Shown: positions 28,215 through 37,138 of the stretch, piece after piece
How the letters are laid out: each line of letters begins with the position of its first letter
Position numbering within the stretch: the stretch's first letter is position 1
Source of the DNA: Parathalassolituus penaei
GTDB lineage: Bacteria > Pseudomonadota > Gammaproteobacteria > Pseudomonadales > Oceanobacteraceae
DNA length: 64,000 nucleotides
Direction: 5' to 3'
NCBI RefSeq assembly: GCF_026626885.1
Contig: NZ_JAPNOA010000026.1
Span: 124,001 to 188,000, forward strand
Notes under the pieces: model-generated
The model's input: only the letters and a program-made list of their open reading frames with translations
Told to the model about the DNA's origin: nothing
Databases searched by the model: none
Made by a program: the position numbers and the translations under genes

Positions 28215-29477
28215 TCAGGCAACGGCGGTGGTATGACGGCGTTGGCTGTAGATTTTTATGGCTTTGCAGAGGTAATCGGCATCCTGTTTCACCGCTCCAA
28301 AGCGGCCGGACCCCCATGTGTGCAGCCACGGCAGGCCTAGGAAGTAGAGGCCCGACTGTTGGGTGATGCCGCGGTCGTGTTTCGGATGGCCCTGACCATT
28401 GAATACTGGCGCGTCGAGCCAGCTGAAGTCCGGACGGAAGCCGATGCACCAGAGGATGCTGGTGATGCCGGATTCGGCCAGATTCAGGGTGGTGCGTTCT
28501 TCTGGTACTTGCCACACCGGCTCGTAGCGGGATGGTCCTTCGGCGGTTTCGATACCTTGCTGTTCGATCCAGGCATCAATGCGGGCATTGATGTTGTTAT
28601 AGGTATCGTCGGCTTTTTGCAGGTTAGCCGCGAGGTCCGGACGGAAGATCAGATTTTCACCGTCGAAGTCGGTCATCAGGCCGTACAGCTCCATGCCTTC
28701 GGTGGCGAACTTGCGCAGGTCGATATCACGGCCGCCATCACGACCGGTGACATAGTGGTTGGTCTTGGCGGCGACGTTTTTGCCCAGCGGATGTTCTTTT
28801 ACCGAGATGTCGTAATAACCCATGTCGTACAGCCATTCGACCACGTCCTTGCCACGGTAGAAGCGAGCGACACGGGGTGCGTCGCCGGTGGCCAGAAATA
28901 CCTTGCGGCCTTCGAGGTGCAGGTCTTCGGCGATCTGGGCGCCGGACTGGCCGGAGCCGACCACCAGCACTGCGCCTTCCGGCAGCTGGGCGGCGTTTTT
29001 GTACTGGGCGGAGTGAATCTGGTGCACGCTGTCGGGGATGCGTTCGGCCATGCGCGGAATCACCGGCTGGTGATAACCGCCGGAGGTGACGACGACCTGA
29101 TCGGCGGTAAAGTCACCGTCGGTTGTGGACACCTGATAGAGGCCGTCGTCGTCACATTCTACCCGTTTCACCGCCACCCCTTCGCGTACCGGAGCATTCA
29201 CTTTGGCGGCGAAGCGCTCCAGCCATGCAACGGTCTGCTGGCCGGTCATAAAGCCTTTCGGATCGTCGCCGTCGTAAGGCAGGCCGGGCAGGTCGCACTG
29301 CCAGTTCGGCGTTACCAGGGTGAAAGAATCCCAACGCTCGTGTTTCCAGCCGTGCAGGATGCTGTTCTTCTCGAACACAACATGGCTCATGCCCGCTTGT
29401 TGCAGGAAGTAGCTCATGGTCAGGCCGGACTGGCCGCCGCCGACGATGATGACGTCGTAGTGATTGTTATTGCTCAT
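28215..29477 (-). CDS. nitH: Nit1C flavin-dependent oxidoreductase (MSMEG_0569 family)
   Basis: A 420-residue two-dinucleotide-fold flavoprotein like flavin-containing monooxygenases: FAD motif VIIVGGGQSGLTMSYF at the N-terminus, NADPH motif VLVVGSGQSGAQIAEDL near residue 175, and a C-terminal LGLPWLHTWGSGRFGAV. It is the last gene of the seven-gene nitrilase cluster, where this family is always found. The oxidised substrate is unknown. The start at 29477 has AAAGAGA upstream. Confidence 0.9.
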   Translation of the reverse strand: MSNNNHYDVIIVGGGQSGLTMSYFLQQAGMSHVVFEKNSILHGWKHERWDSFTLVTPNWQCDLPGLPYDGDDPKGFMTGQQTVAWLERFAAKVNAPVREGVAVKRVECDDDGLYQVSTTDGDFTADQVVVTSGGYHQPVIPRMAERIPDSVHQIHSAQYKNAAQLPEGAVLVVGSGQSGAQIAEDLHLEGRKVFLATGDAPRVARFYRGKDVVEWLYDMGYYDISVKEHPLGKNVAAKTNHYVTGRDGGRDIDLRKFATEGMELYGLMTDFDGENLIFRPDLAANLQKADDTYNNINARIDAWIEQQGIETAEGPSRYEPVWQVPEERTTLNLAESGITSILWCIGFRPDFSWLDAPVFNGQGHPKHDRGITQQSGLYFLGLPWLHTWGSGRFGAVKQDADYLCKAIKIYSQRRHTTAVA

Positions 29478-29539
29478 GATAAAAGTCTCTTTGTATTTGG
29501 GGTTTGGATGGATTGGCCGAGCCGGTTCAGCTGGCGCTA

Positions 29540-29833
29540 TCACTCACCGATATCACTCATGGACAACACCGTGATCTCGCGGCTCTGGTCCTCGTAAGTC
29601 GCAGCACGTTGCTGCAGCAGGCGGAACTGGTCGGCTGCGCTGGAGCAGTAGTAGCCATAACTGGCCTTGACGCGCTCACTGGCGGAGTTCAGGGCGCTTT
29701 CGGCTTTTTGCATGAATTCGCCGAGAGGCATGACGTCGCCAGGCCGAAAGGTCTGGTAAATCACGGTGGACGGTGAATAACAGCGTTCTTCCTGGCCATC
29801 GGGCCAGCGGATGTAAAAGTGAACTGCAGGCAT
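29540..29833 (-). CDS. nitG: Nit1C small protein (MSMEG_0570 family)
   Basis: A 97-residue protein, MPAVHFYIRWPDGQEERCYSP at the start, matching the MSMEG_0570 'nitrogen starvation response' family found only in this cluster. It has a predicted alpha/beta fold, no signal peptide and no known catalytic motif. It lies between the AIR-synthase-like gene and the flavoprotein gene in the standard order. Role unknown. Confidence 0.85.
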   Translation of the reverse strand: MPAVHFYIRWPDGQEERCYSPSTVIYQTFRPGDVMPLGEFMQKAESALNSASERVKASYGYYCSSAADQFRLLQQRAATYEDQSREITVLSMSDIGE

Positions 29834-29902
29834 GGGGTCTCCCTGACGGTCGCTGCCGCCATTAAAAAGTCGAGTTAAATCAGACGATTGGAAAGTTCAG
29901 GG

Positions 29903-30919
29903 TCAGCTGAAACCGGTCAGACTGTTGTCCCTGAGGTTGTAGAAACAGCGGCTCTGGCCTTGCCAGCTGACCTCCAGTCGTTGGCTGTCATTGAGTGTGC
30001 CAATGGCCTCGGCGCAAATGTCGCGCTGGCGGAAACAGGCCAGTAGTGCGGGCAGGCGCTCAGCGTCGGTGGTGAGCAAATAGCCGAAGCTTGGGAAGGC
30101 GCAGAGCCAGTCACTGAGGCTGGCCAGAGCCGGAACCGTGAGCCGATCCAGATCCAGTTCGGCACCGCAACCGGAGCTTTCCAGCAGCATCACCGTTGTA
30201 CCCAACAGCCCGGCCTGACTGATGTCCTTGCAGGCATCGGCCAGCCCTTGTTCCGCAATGGTCGGCAGTAGCGCCAGATCGCCATGCAGCCGTGCAGCGG
30301 GGGCTGTGGTGGCGGCGTTCCAGTTGAGGCTGCCGTTCTGAAAGCGGCCTCTGTGATCGATGGCCGCCACCAGGATGTGTCCGGGTTTGGCCGCAAAAGC
30401 ACTGAGCAGCCGGTTTGCATGTCCCATGATGGCTACCGCCAGGTTGGTTTGGGTGGCGCGGACATTGGTATGACCGCCGACGATGGGTACGCCCAGATGC
30501 GACGCTGCATCGCGCATACCTCTGAGCAGTTCGGCCAGCCAGACGTCATGCTGACTGTCCTGATGATTGCTCCAGAGCGCATTGACGACCGCCGTTGGTC
30601 GTCCGCCCATGGCGGCAATATCGCTGCAATTGACCATGATGCTGCACCAGCCTGCGAACCAGGGCTGTTCTGTCACCAGTTTTCCCTGCATGCCTTCGAT
30701 GGCTAACAGGTGGTAGCCGCGATCACCGTCTGATCCTGAAGAGCAGGCGATAGGAATGGCCGCCGTATCGTCGCCGTTCGGGTGCCAGCCCGGTGGCAGG
30801 GCTGGCAGGTGCTGGCTGACGGCGGCAATATCCCGCTTGCTGTCGATACCACAGCGTTGTGATACCTGCTCCAGCAGTTGGGCGAGGCTGGATGTCGGTA
30901 GGGTCATCATCATGTTCAT
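29903..30919 (-). CDS. nitF: Nit1C AIR synthase-like protein (Sll0787 family)
   Basis: A 338-residue PurM/SelD-type ATP-binding protein: NGDDTAAIPI near the N-terminus, NCSDIAAMGGRPTAVVNALW, and GGHTNVRA, all typical of the PurM superfamily ATP site. In this superfamily ATP activates a carbonyl or amide oxygen, so it may phosphorylate a cluster intermediate. Several in-frame ATGs (MNMMMTL) leave the start uncertain by up to four residues. The stop codon of nitE is 50 bases upstream. Confidence 0.87.
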   Translation of the reverse strand: MNMMMTLPTSSLAQLLEQVSQRCGIDSKRDIAAVSQHLPALPPGWHPNGDDTAAIPIACSSGSDGDRGYHLLAIEGMQGKLVTEQPWFAGWCSIMVNCSDIAAMGGRPTAVVNALWSNHQDSQHDVWLAELLRGMRDAASHLGVPIVGGHTNVRATQTNLAVAIMGHANRLLSAFAAKPGHILVAAIDHRGRFQNGSLNWNAATTAPAARLHGDLALLPTIAEQGLADACKDISQAGLLGTTVMLLESSGCGAELDLDRLTVPALASLSDWLCAFPSFGYLLTTDAERLPALLACFRQRDICAEAIGTLNDSQRLEVSWQGQSRCFYNLRDNSLTGFS

Positions 30920-30969
30920 CCCGGTTCACGTCCCCTTGTTCGGTGCAGCGGTCGTATCTTGGCGGTGAC

Positions 30970-31617
30970 TTAAACCGCTGTTTTCAGTTCGCCCGGCACC
31001 CGTGCCAGGTTCAGATTGGCGGATTGCGCCAGCGGCTGGGCTTGTTCTGCGTCGAGCAGACCGGGCCAGAAGTGCTCGTGGATATGCTGTTTGCGAGCCT
31101 TCAGCACAAAGCCGCTGGTCGGCGTAAAACAGGGCGGATAAGCCGCCAGGTCGGCCTGCATCACCGCGTGTTTGAGGCCCTGAATGTCGCGGTAGTCGTG
31201 GGTGCGCCAGTTCAGTCGTTTGAACAGGGGTTCGTTCTGGATCTGTACCGTGGCCATAAAGGTCTGGCAGCCCAGTGCGTGGGCGCTGCTCACCGCCAGC
31301 TTGATCAGGGTCGAGCCAAGCTGGCCCTGAGTGCGGAACGCCGGATCCACCGCCAGCCGTGAGCCGTACCAGAGGTTCTCGTCCGCTGGGCCTTCGCGGT
31401 GAATACGCACCGTGCCAACCACCTGCTGATGCCAGCCGCCATGATTGCCCAGCGCCACCAGGGTGCGGGCGTGGCCGTCGGTGGCGTCTGCATCATCGCC
31501 TGCAAACAGCCCTTGTTCGTCGCAGAACACCCGACGGCGCAGGGCGTGCGCCTGTTCGACTTCCCACGGCAGGGTCGCCCACTTGATGGTGTAGTCGGAG
31601 TAATCCGGATATTGCAT
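30970..31617 (-). CDS. nitE: Nit1C GNAT N-acetyltransferase (MSMEG_0567/Sll0786 family)
   Basis: A 215-residue GNAT protein. The acetyl-CoA loop is near RLAVDPAFRTQGQLGSTLI and the final strand region FMATVQIQNEPLFKRL. The family occurs in the nitrilase cluster and is annotated as a nitrogen-starvation N-acetyltransferase. Its acceptor substrate is not known. It sits between the radical SAM and AIR-synthase-like genes, the conserved order. Confidence 0.88.
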   Translation of the reverse strand: MQYPDYSDYTIKWATLPWEVEQAHALRRRVFCDEQGLFAGDDADATDGHARTLVALGNHGGWHQQVVGTVRIHREGPADENLWYGSRLAVDPAFRTQGQLGSTLIKLAVSSAHALGCQTFMATVQIQNEPLFKRLNWRTHDYRDIQGLKHAVMQADLAAYPPCFTPTSGFVLKARKQHIHEHFWPGLLDAEQAQPLAQSANLNLARVPGELKTAV

Positions 31618-31668
31618 GGTCAGAGTCCTCTCATGAATGAACCTGGATAAATCGTTGGCTTGGCCCTG

Positions 31669-32853
31669 TTAACCGCACGCACCCGAGAGCGTCAGGGGGC
31701 CGGTTTCAAAACGGCCAGTGCCTGATGCTGACTCAGTGGCAGCGGCTTTTTCGTATTCCGACAGGGTCGAACAGGCACCGCATTTGCTGCACCCGGCCTT
31801 GCCGGTGTCGGCGGTCATGCCAGTCTCAAACAGGCGCTTGCCGAGCGGCTTGAGGATGCCTTCCATAAATTCCGGGGTTGGCGACGGGTGATCTTCCAGC
31901 GGTGTGCCGCGAATCGGTACGAACGGCACCACGAAGGGGTACACGCCGATCTCGATCAGGCGCTCGCTGACTTCCAGGATCAGCTCCCGGGAGTCGCCCA
32001 GTCCGGCCAGAATGTAGGTACTGACCTGACCCCGACCGAATACCGCAACCGCCTGTTTGAAGGCCTCGATATAGTCTTCCAGGGTGTCTTCGGCCTTGCC
32101 GGGCAGAATCTCCTCGCGCAGCGCCTGGCTCAGTACTTCGATGTGCATGCCCAGGCTGTCGATACCAGCGTCTTTCATCACCTGATACCAGCCCGGATCT
32201 TTGGGGGGCTCGCACTGGCCCTGAATCGGGATATCCACCGCTGCCTTGATGGCGCGGGCACTGTCGGCCAGCACCCTGGCTCCACGGTCCGGCGTCGCCG
32301 GGGTGCCGGTGGTCATGATCATCTGGGTCACGCCATCCAGTTCAACCGCCGCTTTGGCGACCTCGGCCAGCTGCGCCGGGGTTTTCTCGGCGATGGTGCG
32401 ACCGGCTCGCAGCGACTGGCCGATTGAGCAGAACTTGCAGGCCTTCTTGCGGCTCTCGTAACGAATGCAGGTTTGGAGCACCGTGGTCGCCAGCACGTCC
32501 TTGCTGTGCAGGGTGGCGATGTGCGAGTAGGGCACACCGTCGGTGGTCTGGCCCGAATAGAACGCAGGCTCGCGGGCGAAGCTGACGTTGTGCAGCGGGA
32601 TCCGCTGGTCTCCGGATTTCCAGACAATCTGTTCGCCATCGCTCAACGACGCCACTTCAAACGGCGACTGCCAGGCGGCTTCGGTGTAGATGGGCACCAT
32701 CACCGTGGTGCCATCGATGGTCACCGCCTGATGATCCGACGGCCCGGCACCACCGCGTCGGGCAACGTGGCGCTGGTCTGGCCGGGTCAGGCGCAAGCCG
32801 CGGGTCTGTAACTCAGTGATCAAACGCCGGGGTGATTCGATAGCCGGATTCAT
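31669..32853 (-). CDS. nitD: Nit1C radical SAM protein (MSMEG_0568 family)
   Basis: A 394-residue radical SAM enzyme. The presumed cluster motif is [14 protein letters not shown], a CX9CX2C spacing instead of the usual CX3CX2C, as this family shows. A second cysteine group near the C-terminus, [10 protein letters not shown], may hold another cluster. The BioB-like barrel segment [11 protein letters not shown]...MHIEVLS lies between. CAGGAG sits six bases before the ATG at 32853, and the gene overlaps nitC by 41 bases. Confidence 0.9.
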   Translation of the reverse strand: MNPAIESPRRLITELQTRGLRLTRPDQRHVARRGGAGPSDHQAVTIDGTTVMVPIYTEAAWQSPFEVASLSDGEQIVWKSGDQRIPLHNVSFAREPAFYSGQTTDGVPYSHIATLHSKDVLATTVLQTCIRYESRKKACKFCSIGQSLRAGRTIAEKTPAQLAEVAKAAVELDGVTQMIMTTGTPATPDRGARVLADSARAIKAAVDIPIQGQCEPPKDPGWYQVMKDAGIDSLGMHIEVLSQALREEILPGKAEDTLEDYIEAFKQAVAVFGRGQVSTYILAGLGDSRELILEVSERLIEIGVYPFVVPFVPIRGTPLEDHPSPTPEFMEGILKPLGKRLFETGMTADTGKAGCSKCGACSTLSEYEKAAATESASGTGRFETGPLTLSGACG

Positions 32854-33844
32854 GGGCTTCTCCTGCAACGTTTTGAGGTTGGGTGGTGTCCTGATGGTCA
32901 GCCAGCATGGGCTGTTTGTACGCTGTCGGTTGATCGTTAATGGCCAGACGCAGCAGTTCCGGGCGGGCGTAATGGCCGACCGAATCCATCATGCGCTTGC
33001 GCTTGGTGATGAGTTTGAAGTCGAGATCGGCCACCACCATGCCTTCACCCGAAGTCAGCGCCGGGGCCAGGTGTTTGCCTTCCGGCGAGATGATGGCGGT
33101 ATTGCAGCCATCGCGCAGGGCCTGTTGCAGCTTCTCGTCCGGGGTGATGGATTCGATCTGCGCGTCGGTGAGCCAGCCAGTGGCGTTGACCACAAAACAG
33201 CCGGATTCCAGCGCGTGATGGCGAATGGTGGCTTCGATCTGATCGCCGAAAATCGGACCGACCAGAGAGCCGGGGAACTGGCTGCAATGAATCTGCTCGT
33301 GCTGGGTCATCAGCGCGTAACGGGCCAGCGGGTTGTAGTGCTCCCAGCACGCCAGTGCGCCAACGCGACCGACAGCGGTATCAGCCACCTTGAGTCCGGC
33401 GGCGTCGCCCTGACCCCAGATCATGCGTTCGTGATAGGTCGGGGTGATCTTGCGACGCTTCAGCAGCAGCTGGCCGTCGGCATCAAAAATCAGCTGGGTG
33501 TTATAAAGACTGCCGTGGTCGCGTTCGTTGACGCCCAGTACCACCACCATGCGGTGTTTGCGGGCACGCGCGGCCACCGCATCGGTGATCGGGCCGGGCA
33601 CCACCACGGCTTCATCATAGAGGCGCAGATGTTCGGCACCGCACTGCACGGCGGGCAGAACGAAGGAAAAATACGGATACCAGGGCACGAAGGTTTCCGG
33701 AAACACGATCAGCTCGACGCCCCTGGCAGCAGCGTCATCCATCGCATTGAGTACATTGGCCAGCGTACCGTTGGCGCTCCGGAGATCCGGAGCGATCTGA
33801 ACGGCCGCGGCCCGCACTGTCTTGTGATTGTCACGGTAAGACAT
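32813..33844 (-). CDS. nitC: Nit1C nitrilase (Nit6803 family)
   Basis: A 343-residue carbon-nitrogen hydrolase with the complete catalytic triad: Glu near 50 in VFPETFVPW, Lys near 132 in [11 protein letters not shown], and Cys near 166 in [10 protein letters not shown]. Members of this subgroup hydrolyse aliphatic and dinitriles, and in Pseudomonas the gene is required for growth on cyanide as nitrogen source. I chose the ATG at 33844; a TTG three codons upstream is open. It starts 14 bases after nitB and overlaps nitD. Confidence 0.93.
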   Translation of the reverse strand: MSYRDNHKTVRAAAVQIAPDLRSANGTLANVLNAMDDAAARGVELIVFPETFVPWYPYFSFVLPAVQCGAEHLRLYDEAVVVPGPITDAVAARARKHRMVVVLGVNERDHGSLYNTQLIFDADGQLLLKRRKITPTYHERMIWGQGDAAGLKVADTAVGRVGALACWEHYNPLARYALMTQHEQIHCSQFPGSLVGPIFGDQIEATIRHHALESGCFVVNATGWLTDAQIESITPDEKLQQALRDGCNTAIISPEGKHLAPALTSGEGMVVADLDFKLITKRKRMMDSVGHYARPELLRLAINDQPTAYKQPMLADHQDTTQPQNVAGEAHESGYRITPAFDH

Positions 33845-33858
33845 GGGCCGCAAGCTCC

Positions 33859-34341
33859 TTACAGAGTCCAGGTGTCGATGATCACCGCACCGTCACGCAT
33901 GTGCAGCAGTTTCAGATCCATCACATCGAGTGGATTGATGGGGCGGATGCCTTCGATCAGGGAAGGTTCGCCGTGACCGTACAGGGCCTGCAGGGCAAAA
34001 CGGCAGCAGTAGACCTTGCCACCTTCGGCCATGAACTTTTTCAGCTGGTTGGCGTAGTTCTGGTGGCCAGGGAAAGCTTCGTCACCCAGCGTCGGGAAGC
34101 CACGCTGCAGACCCAGGGTCACGCCAGGGCCGTACAGCAGAATGGAGGTTTCATAGCCTTTGCGCTGCAGACGGGTGGCTTGCAGCATGTTGACCAGACC
34201 AATCGAGCCTTCAAAAGCGACGGTGTGGAAGGTCACCAGGGCTTTTTCGCCTTCGCGGGCTTTGACGTCTTCAAATACTTTCTCTTCGTAATCAACGAAG
34301 AAATCACCGGCTTGATGTTTTGGCTGAGTTACTTGTGGCAT
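33859..34341 (-). CDS. nitB: Nit1C first-gene protein (MSMEG_0572/Sll0783 family)
   Basis: About 160 residues. The family is defined by presence at the head of nitrilase clusters; visible segments are [25 protein letters not shown] and [16 protein letters not shown]. The fold resembles DsrE-type small proteins (my inference from the alternating strand/helix pattern and the late Cys-Cys). AAGGAG is seven bases before the ATG at 34341 but only one base before an in-frame ATG at 34347, so 34341 is preferred. Its promoter region holds the GCAATCAA boxes. Confidence 0.88.
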   Translation of the reverse strand: MPQVTQPKHQAGDFFVDYEEKVFEDVKAREGEKALVTFHTVAFEGSIGLVNMLQATRLQRKGYETSILLYGPGVTLGLQRGFPTLGDEAFPGHQNYANQLKKFMAEGGKVYCCRFALQALYGHGEPSLIEGIRPINPLDVMDLKLLHMRDGAVIIDTWTL

Positions 34342-34393
34342 CTGCATGCTCCTTGTTGATGGTTAGCCAGATCGCAGGTTTTGGAATTGGTAT

Positions 34394-34472
34394 GCGATCA
34401 ATTAATGCAATCAAGTTAGAGCAATCAAAGGGCCAATATTGATTTAATTGATTGCAATCAAGAGGCAATCAA
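34394..34472. promoter_or_regulatory. GCAATCAA operator cluster, nit side
   Basis: GCAATCAA occurs at 34407-34414, 34421-34428, 34454-34461 and 34465-34472, with a variant GCGATCAA at 34394-34401. The box at 34454 is half of a perfect palindrome, TTGATTGCAATCAA (34448-34461). The array is about 50-130 bases upstream of nitB. Repeats of this kind are typical binding sites for MocR-type dimers. Confidence 0.7.
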
Positions 34473-34652
34473 ACAGGGGGCAAAACACCTGTGGAGACGA
34501 AAAAAATTTTTCGGATGGCCAAAATGCCATCAATACCCGATCAATAAAATCGGGATTTTTGCACCCTGAACGTGCGGTTTTAACAAGGTTCGCACCGTAA
34601 AAATGCCACCTGTATGATCGCGTGATTATTTGCGTTTGTGGTGATAAACAGA

Positions 34653-34698
34653 TGTCGATCAATGGATGCAATCAATTCAAGATTGATCGCATCCATTG
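34653..34698. promoter_or_regulatory. Inverted GCAATCAA repeat, regulator side
   Basis: Two 16-base arms at 34660-34675 and 34683-34698 match as an inverted repeat with one mismatch and a 7-base spacer. The left arm contains GCAATCAA and the right arm the reverse complement of GCGATCAA; another CGATCAA is at 34656-34662. It lies 69-114 bases before the MocR start, suggesting autoregulation. Between the two clusters is a 6-bp inverted repeat GATGGC/GCCATC (34514-34531). Confidence 0.65.
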
Positions 34699-34766
34699 TT
34701 TTGTGTCAGCCTTGGGAGCGGTTTCAGGATCGAATAACAGGTCTGATGCATCAGGATGGGAGTGAT

Positions 34767-36167
34767 ATGAAAAATACCGAACTGGCCCGTTGGGCACGGC
34801 GACTGAAAAACAGCCAGGGGATTCCGGCCTATCGGCTGATCGCCGACCTGATTGGCGAAGACCTGGATAGCGGCCGCCTGCAACCCCGCGATCGTTTACC
34901 GCCCCTGCGCGATCTGGCCGAAGCCACCGGCATTAACTACACCACGGCGGCGCGGGCCTATCAGGAGGCCAAAACCCGGGGGCTGATCGACTCCCATCCG
35001 GGCTCCGGCACCTTTGTCAAAGGCCGCACGGCCACTGTGCGCCCGAGTCTGGGCAGCTATGAAATGACCATGAACCTGCTGGTGGAACCGGCGATTCCGA
35101 CCCTGATCGAACAGGTGAGAGACAGCGCCATCGGCGTGCTGGCCCAGCGTGACCTTTACGACATGCTGCGTTATCAGGCCTTTGGCGGCAGCCGCGAAAA
35201 CAAGGAAGCGGCGCTGATCTGGCTCGATCAGCGTCTGCCCAACCCACAACTGGAGCAGGTGCTGGTGTGTCCGGGCATTCATTCGGTACTGGTAGGCCTG
35301 ATGAGTACTCTGATTGAAAAGCATCAGGTGTTGTGTGTGGAAAGCCTGGCCTATCCCGGCATCAAGGCCATTGCTGCCCACCTCGGAATTTCGCTGCACT
35401 CACTGGAGCGCGACCACGACGGCCCGCTGGTACGACCGTTCGAGGAGTTCTGCAAACTCGGCAACGTGGGTGCCCTGTACCTGAACCCGACGATCCAGAA
35501 CCCCACCACCGACACCATGAGCAAAAGTCGTCGCGAAGCCATTGCTGACGTCTGTCTGCGCTACAGCATTCCCATTATTGAAGACGAGGCCTACAGCATG
35601 CTCGCTGAGCAGGCACCGGTGAGTTTTGCCGAACTGGTGCCGGAACTGAGCTGGTACATCACCGGCACCTCCAAATGCTTTGGCCCGGGAGTGCGCTCGG
35701 CCTTTCTTTACACGCCGGGTAAGCGCCAGAGCCAACGCCTGTCGGCCGCCATGCGCGCCCTGCATGTGATGTCGAGCCCACTCACGGATGCGCTGGTGAG
35801 CCAATGGATTCTTGATGGCACCGCCGAACAGATGGTCAAAAGCGTGCGCCGCGAAGCCATCGCCCGCCTGAGGATCGCGGAACAGGAACTCGGCACCCGC
35901 AATATCCGCAGCGCCGAAGGCGCGTTTCATCTGTGGCTGCAAATCCCCAAAAGCTCCGACTGGAACCCGTCAGAACTGGCGGTGCAACTGCGCCAGCTCG
36001 GCGTCAGCGCCGTCTCCAGCGCCGCATTCGCCACCGACAACAACCCGCCCAACGCCGTGCGCCTGTGCTTCGGAGGCCCCATTACCCGCGACCAATGGCA
36101 AGAAAACCTGCATCAGGTCGCAGATTTGATTGAACAACCGAGTTACCTCAGCACCGGGATGCATTGA
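34767..36167 (+). CDS. MocR-type transcriptional regulator (GntR HTH plus aminotransferase domain)
   Basis: A 466-residue protein: an N-terminal GntR-like winged helix (about 15-85, LPPLRDLAEATGINYTTAAR and HPGSGTFV) fused to a fold-type I aminotransferase domain. The PLP lysine is in TGTSKCFGPGVRSAF and the aspartate/tyrosine pocket around IPIIEDEAYSML. MocR proteins sense PLP or PLP-linked amines. It is divergent from nitB across a 425-base region rich in direct repeats, so it is the likely regulator of the nit operon. The ATG at 34767 has GGGAG upstream. In Pseudomonas the equivalent regulator is a sigma-54 activator, so this is a different control. Confidence 0.9.
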   Translation: MKNTELARWARRLKNSQGIPAYRLIADLIGEDLDSGRLQPRDRLPPLRDLAEATGINYTTAARAYQEAKTRGLIDSHPGSGTFVKGRTATVRPSLGSYEMTMNLLVEPAIPTLIEQVRDSAIGVLAQRDLYDMLRYQAFGGSRENKEAALIWLDQRLPNPQLEQVLVCPGIHSVLVGLMSTLIEKHQVLCVESLAYPGIKAIAAHLGISLHSLERDHDGPLVRPFEEFCKLGNVGALYLNPTIQNPTTDTMSKSRREAIADVCLRYSIPIIEDEAYSMLAEQAPVSFAELVPELSWYITGTSKCFGPGVRSAFLYTPGKRQSQRLSAAMRALHVMSSPLTDALVSQWILDGTAEQMVKSVRREAIARLRIAEQELGTRNIRSAEGAFHLWLQIPKSSDWNPSELAVQLRQLGVSAVSSAAFATDNNPPNAVRLCFGGPITRDQWQENLHQVADLIEQPSYLSTGMH

Positions 36168-36186
36168 GGGCAGGGGCGTGTGTTTT

Positions 36187-36302
36187 GTAGGTCGGATAAG
36201 CCGAAGGCGTCATCCGACAAGCTGTGTGCTTGGCATGCGCCGGTGCTGGATTAATCGGCCCGGTGTCAGATGACGCTGGCTTAGCTCGACTATCCAGCCT
36301 AC
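36187..36302. repeat. REP-like doublet in inverted orientation
   Basis: One copy begins GTAGGTCGGATAAGCCG at 36187 and runs to 36218 as an imperfect palindrome; a second, on the other strand (36265-36302), begins GTAGGCTGGATAG. The GTAG head plus imperfect hairpin is the signature of bacterial REP elements, and a head-to-head pair forms a BIME. It lies between the mocR gene and the cyclase gene. Confidence 0.7.
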
Positions 36303-36445
36303 GGCTTTAAGGTTTTTCAAAGTAACCATGACGCCTATCTGTAGGTGCAATCTGGATTTAATTGTTATGCCTTTTCTATCAAATAGCCGTCTATATCTCT
36401 GAATCTCTTAGACTTAAAAGTCAGCTTTCCACCGACAGCTTTTGG

Positions 36446-37138
36446 TCACTTGTTTTTAACGTTTTCATCTGCAAGTATTTCATTTTTACCGCCTGAAAGT
36501 TTCGTGGCCCTGAAGATGCATTCACCAAATGCTTTCGGGTGTTTTTCACCTTCGAGGCCCACCAAGGTGACGAGCGTTTTGCTATGAGCCAATCCAACAC
36601 CAATGTCTATATCTGGCAATAGGTACCTTTCGCGAAGAATTTCATTCACGATATTTCTGGTGTCGCCAATCACATTGATTGCAGCGTCGTGTGCAGCATA
36701 AATAGACTCACTTGGATTGTTTGGATTAAATCGAAATAACGCTAGAATGCCATCACCAAGATATTCTGTAACATTTCCACCTTCAAAATTAACCGTTTTT
36801 GCAATGGCCGGAAGTAGCGCTGATGTTTCATAGTAAACTCTTTGCAATCGTGACGCCTTCGCTCTTTTGCTGCTAAGCTCACACATTAGGTGTTGTGTCG
36901 AGTTTCTCATATCTGCTACAAAAGCGACAAACTCATCTATAACGGTTTCTTCGTCTTGCACAATTGAGTGGCCAGGTATTTTTGATGGTTCGGAATCCAA
37001 AGATTTATTAAAACTCTCCATGCTGATCCCTTCACTTTTAGCTAGCAGGATGCCACCATTGCTCCAGTGTCGCTCGGCCTTGTTTAGCGAATTATTGACA
37101 ATAAGCCTTATCTCTTTGTCTTGTTCTTTCGTGAGCAT
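36446..37138 (-). CDS. pycC: Class III nucleotide cyclase, probable Pycsar cyclase (PycC)
   Basis: A 230-residue soluble protein: about 65 residues of N-terminal region then a class III cyclase domain. The two metal-binding aspartates are visible: Asp76 in FVADMRNST and Asp129 in YLGDGILALF; IDIGVGLAHS and GECIFRATKL follow in the expected order. It has no receptor or membrane domain and is coupled by TAATG to a small membrane-protein gene, the layout of Pycsar anti-phage systems, in which the cyclase makes cCMP or cUMP on infection. The segment is clearly AT-richer than its neighbours. A stray adenylate cyclase is the alternative. Confidence 0.75.
   Translation of the reverse strand: MLTKEQDKEIRLIVNNSLNKAERHWSNGGILLAKSEGISMESFNKSLDSEPSKIPGHSIVQDEETVIDEFVAFVADMRNSTQHLMCELSSKRAKASRLQRVYYETSALLPAIAKTVNFEGGNVTEYLGDGILALFRFNPNNPSESIYAAHDAAINVIGDTRNIVNEILRERYLLPDIDIGVGLAHSKTLVTLVGLEGEKHPKAFGECIFRATKLSGGKNEILADENVKNK

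Noticed and set aside
28359-29597. 412-codon plus-strand frame opposite nitH
   Set aside because: NitH has full FAD and NADPH motifs in the minus-strand frame; the plus-strand reading has none.
32816-33976. 386-codon plus-strand frame opposite nitC
   Set aside because: The nitrilase catalytic triad is on the minus strand; this frame has no recognisable domain.
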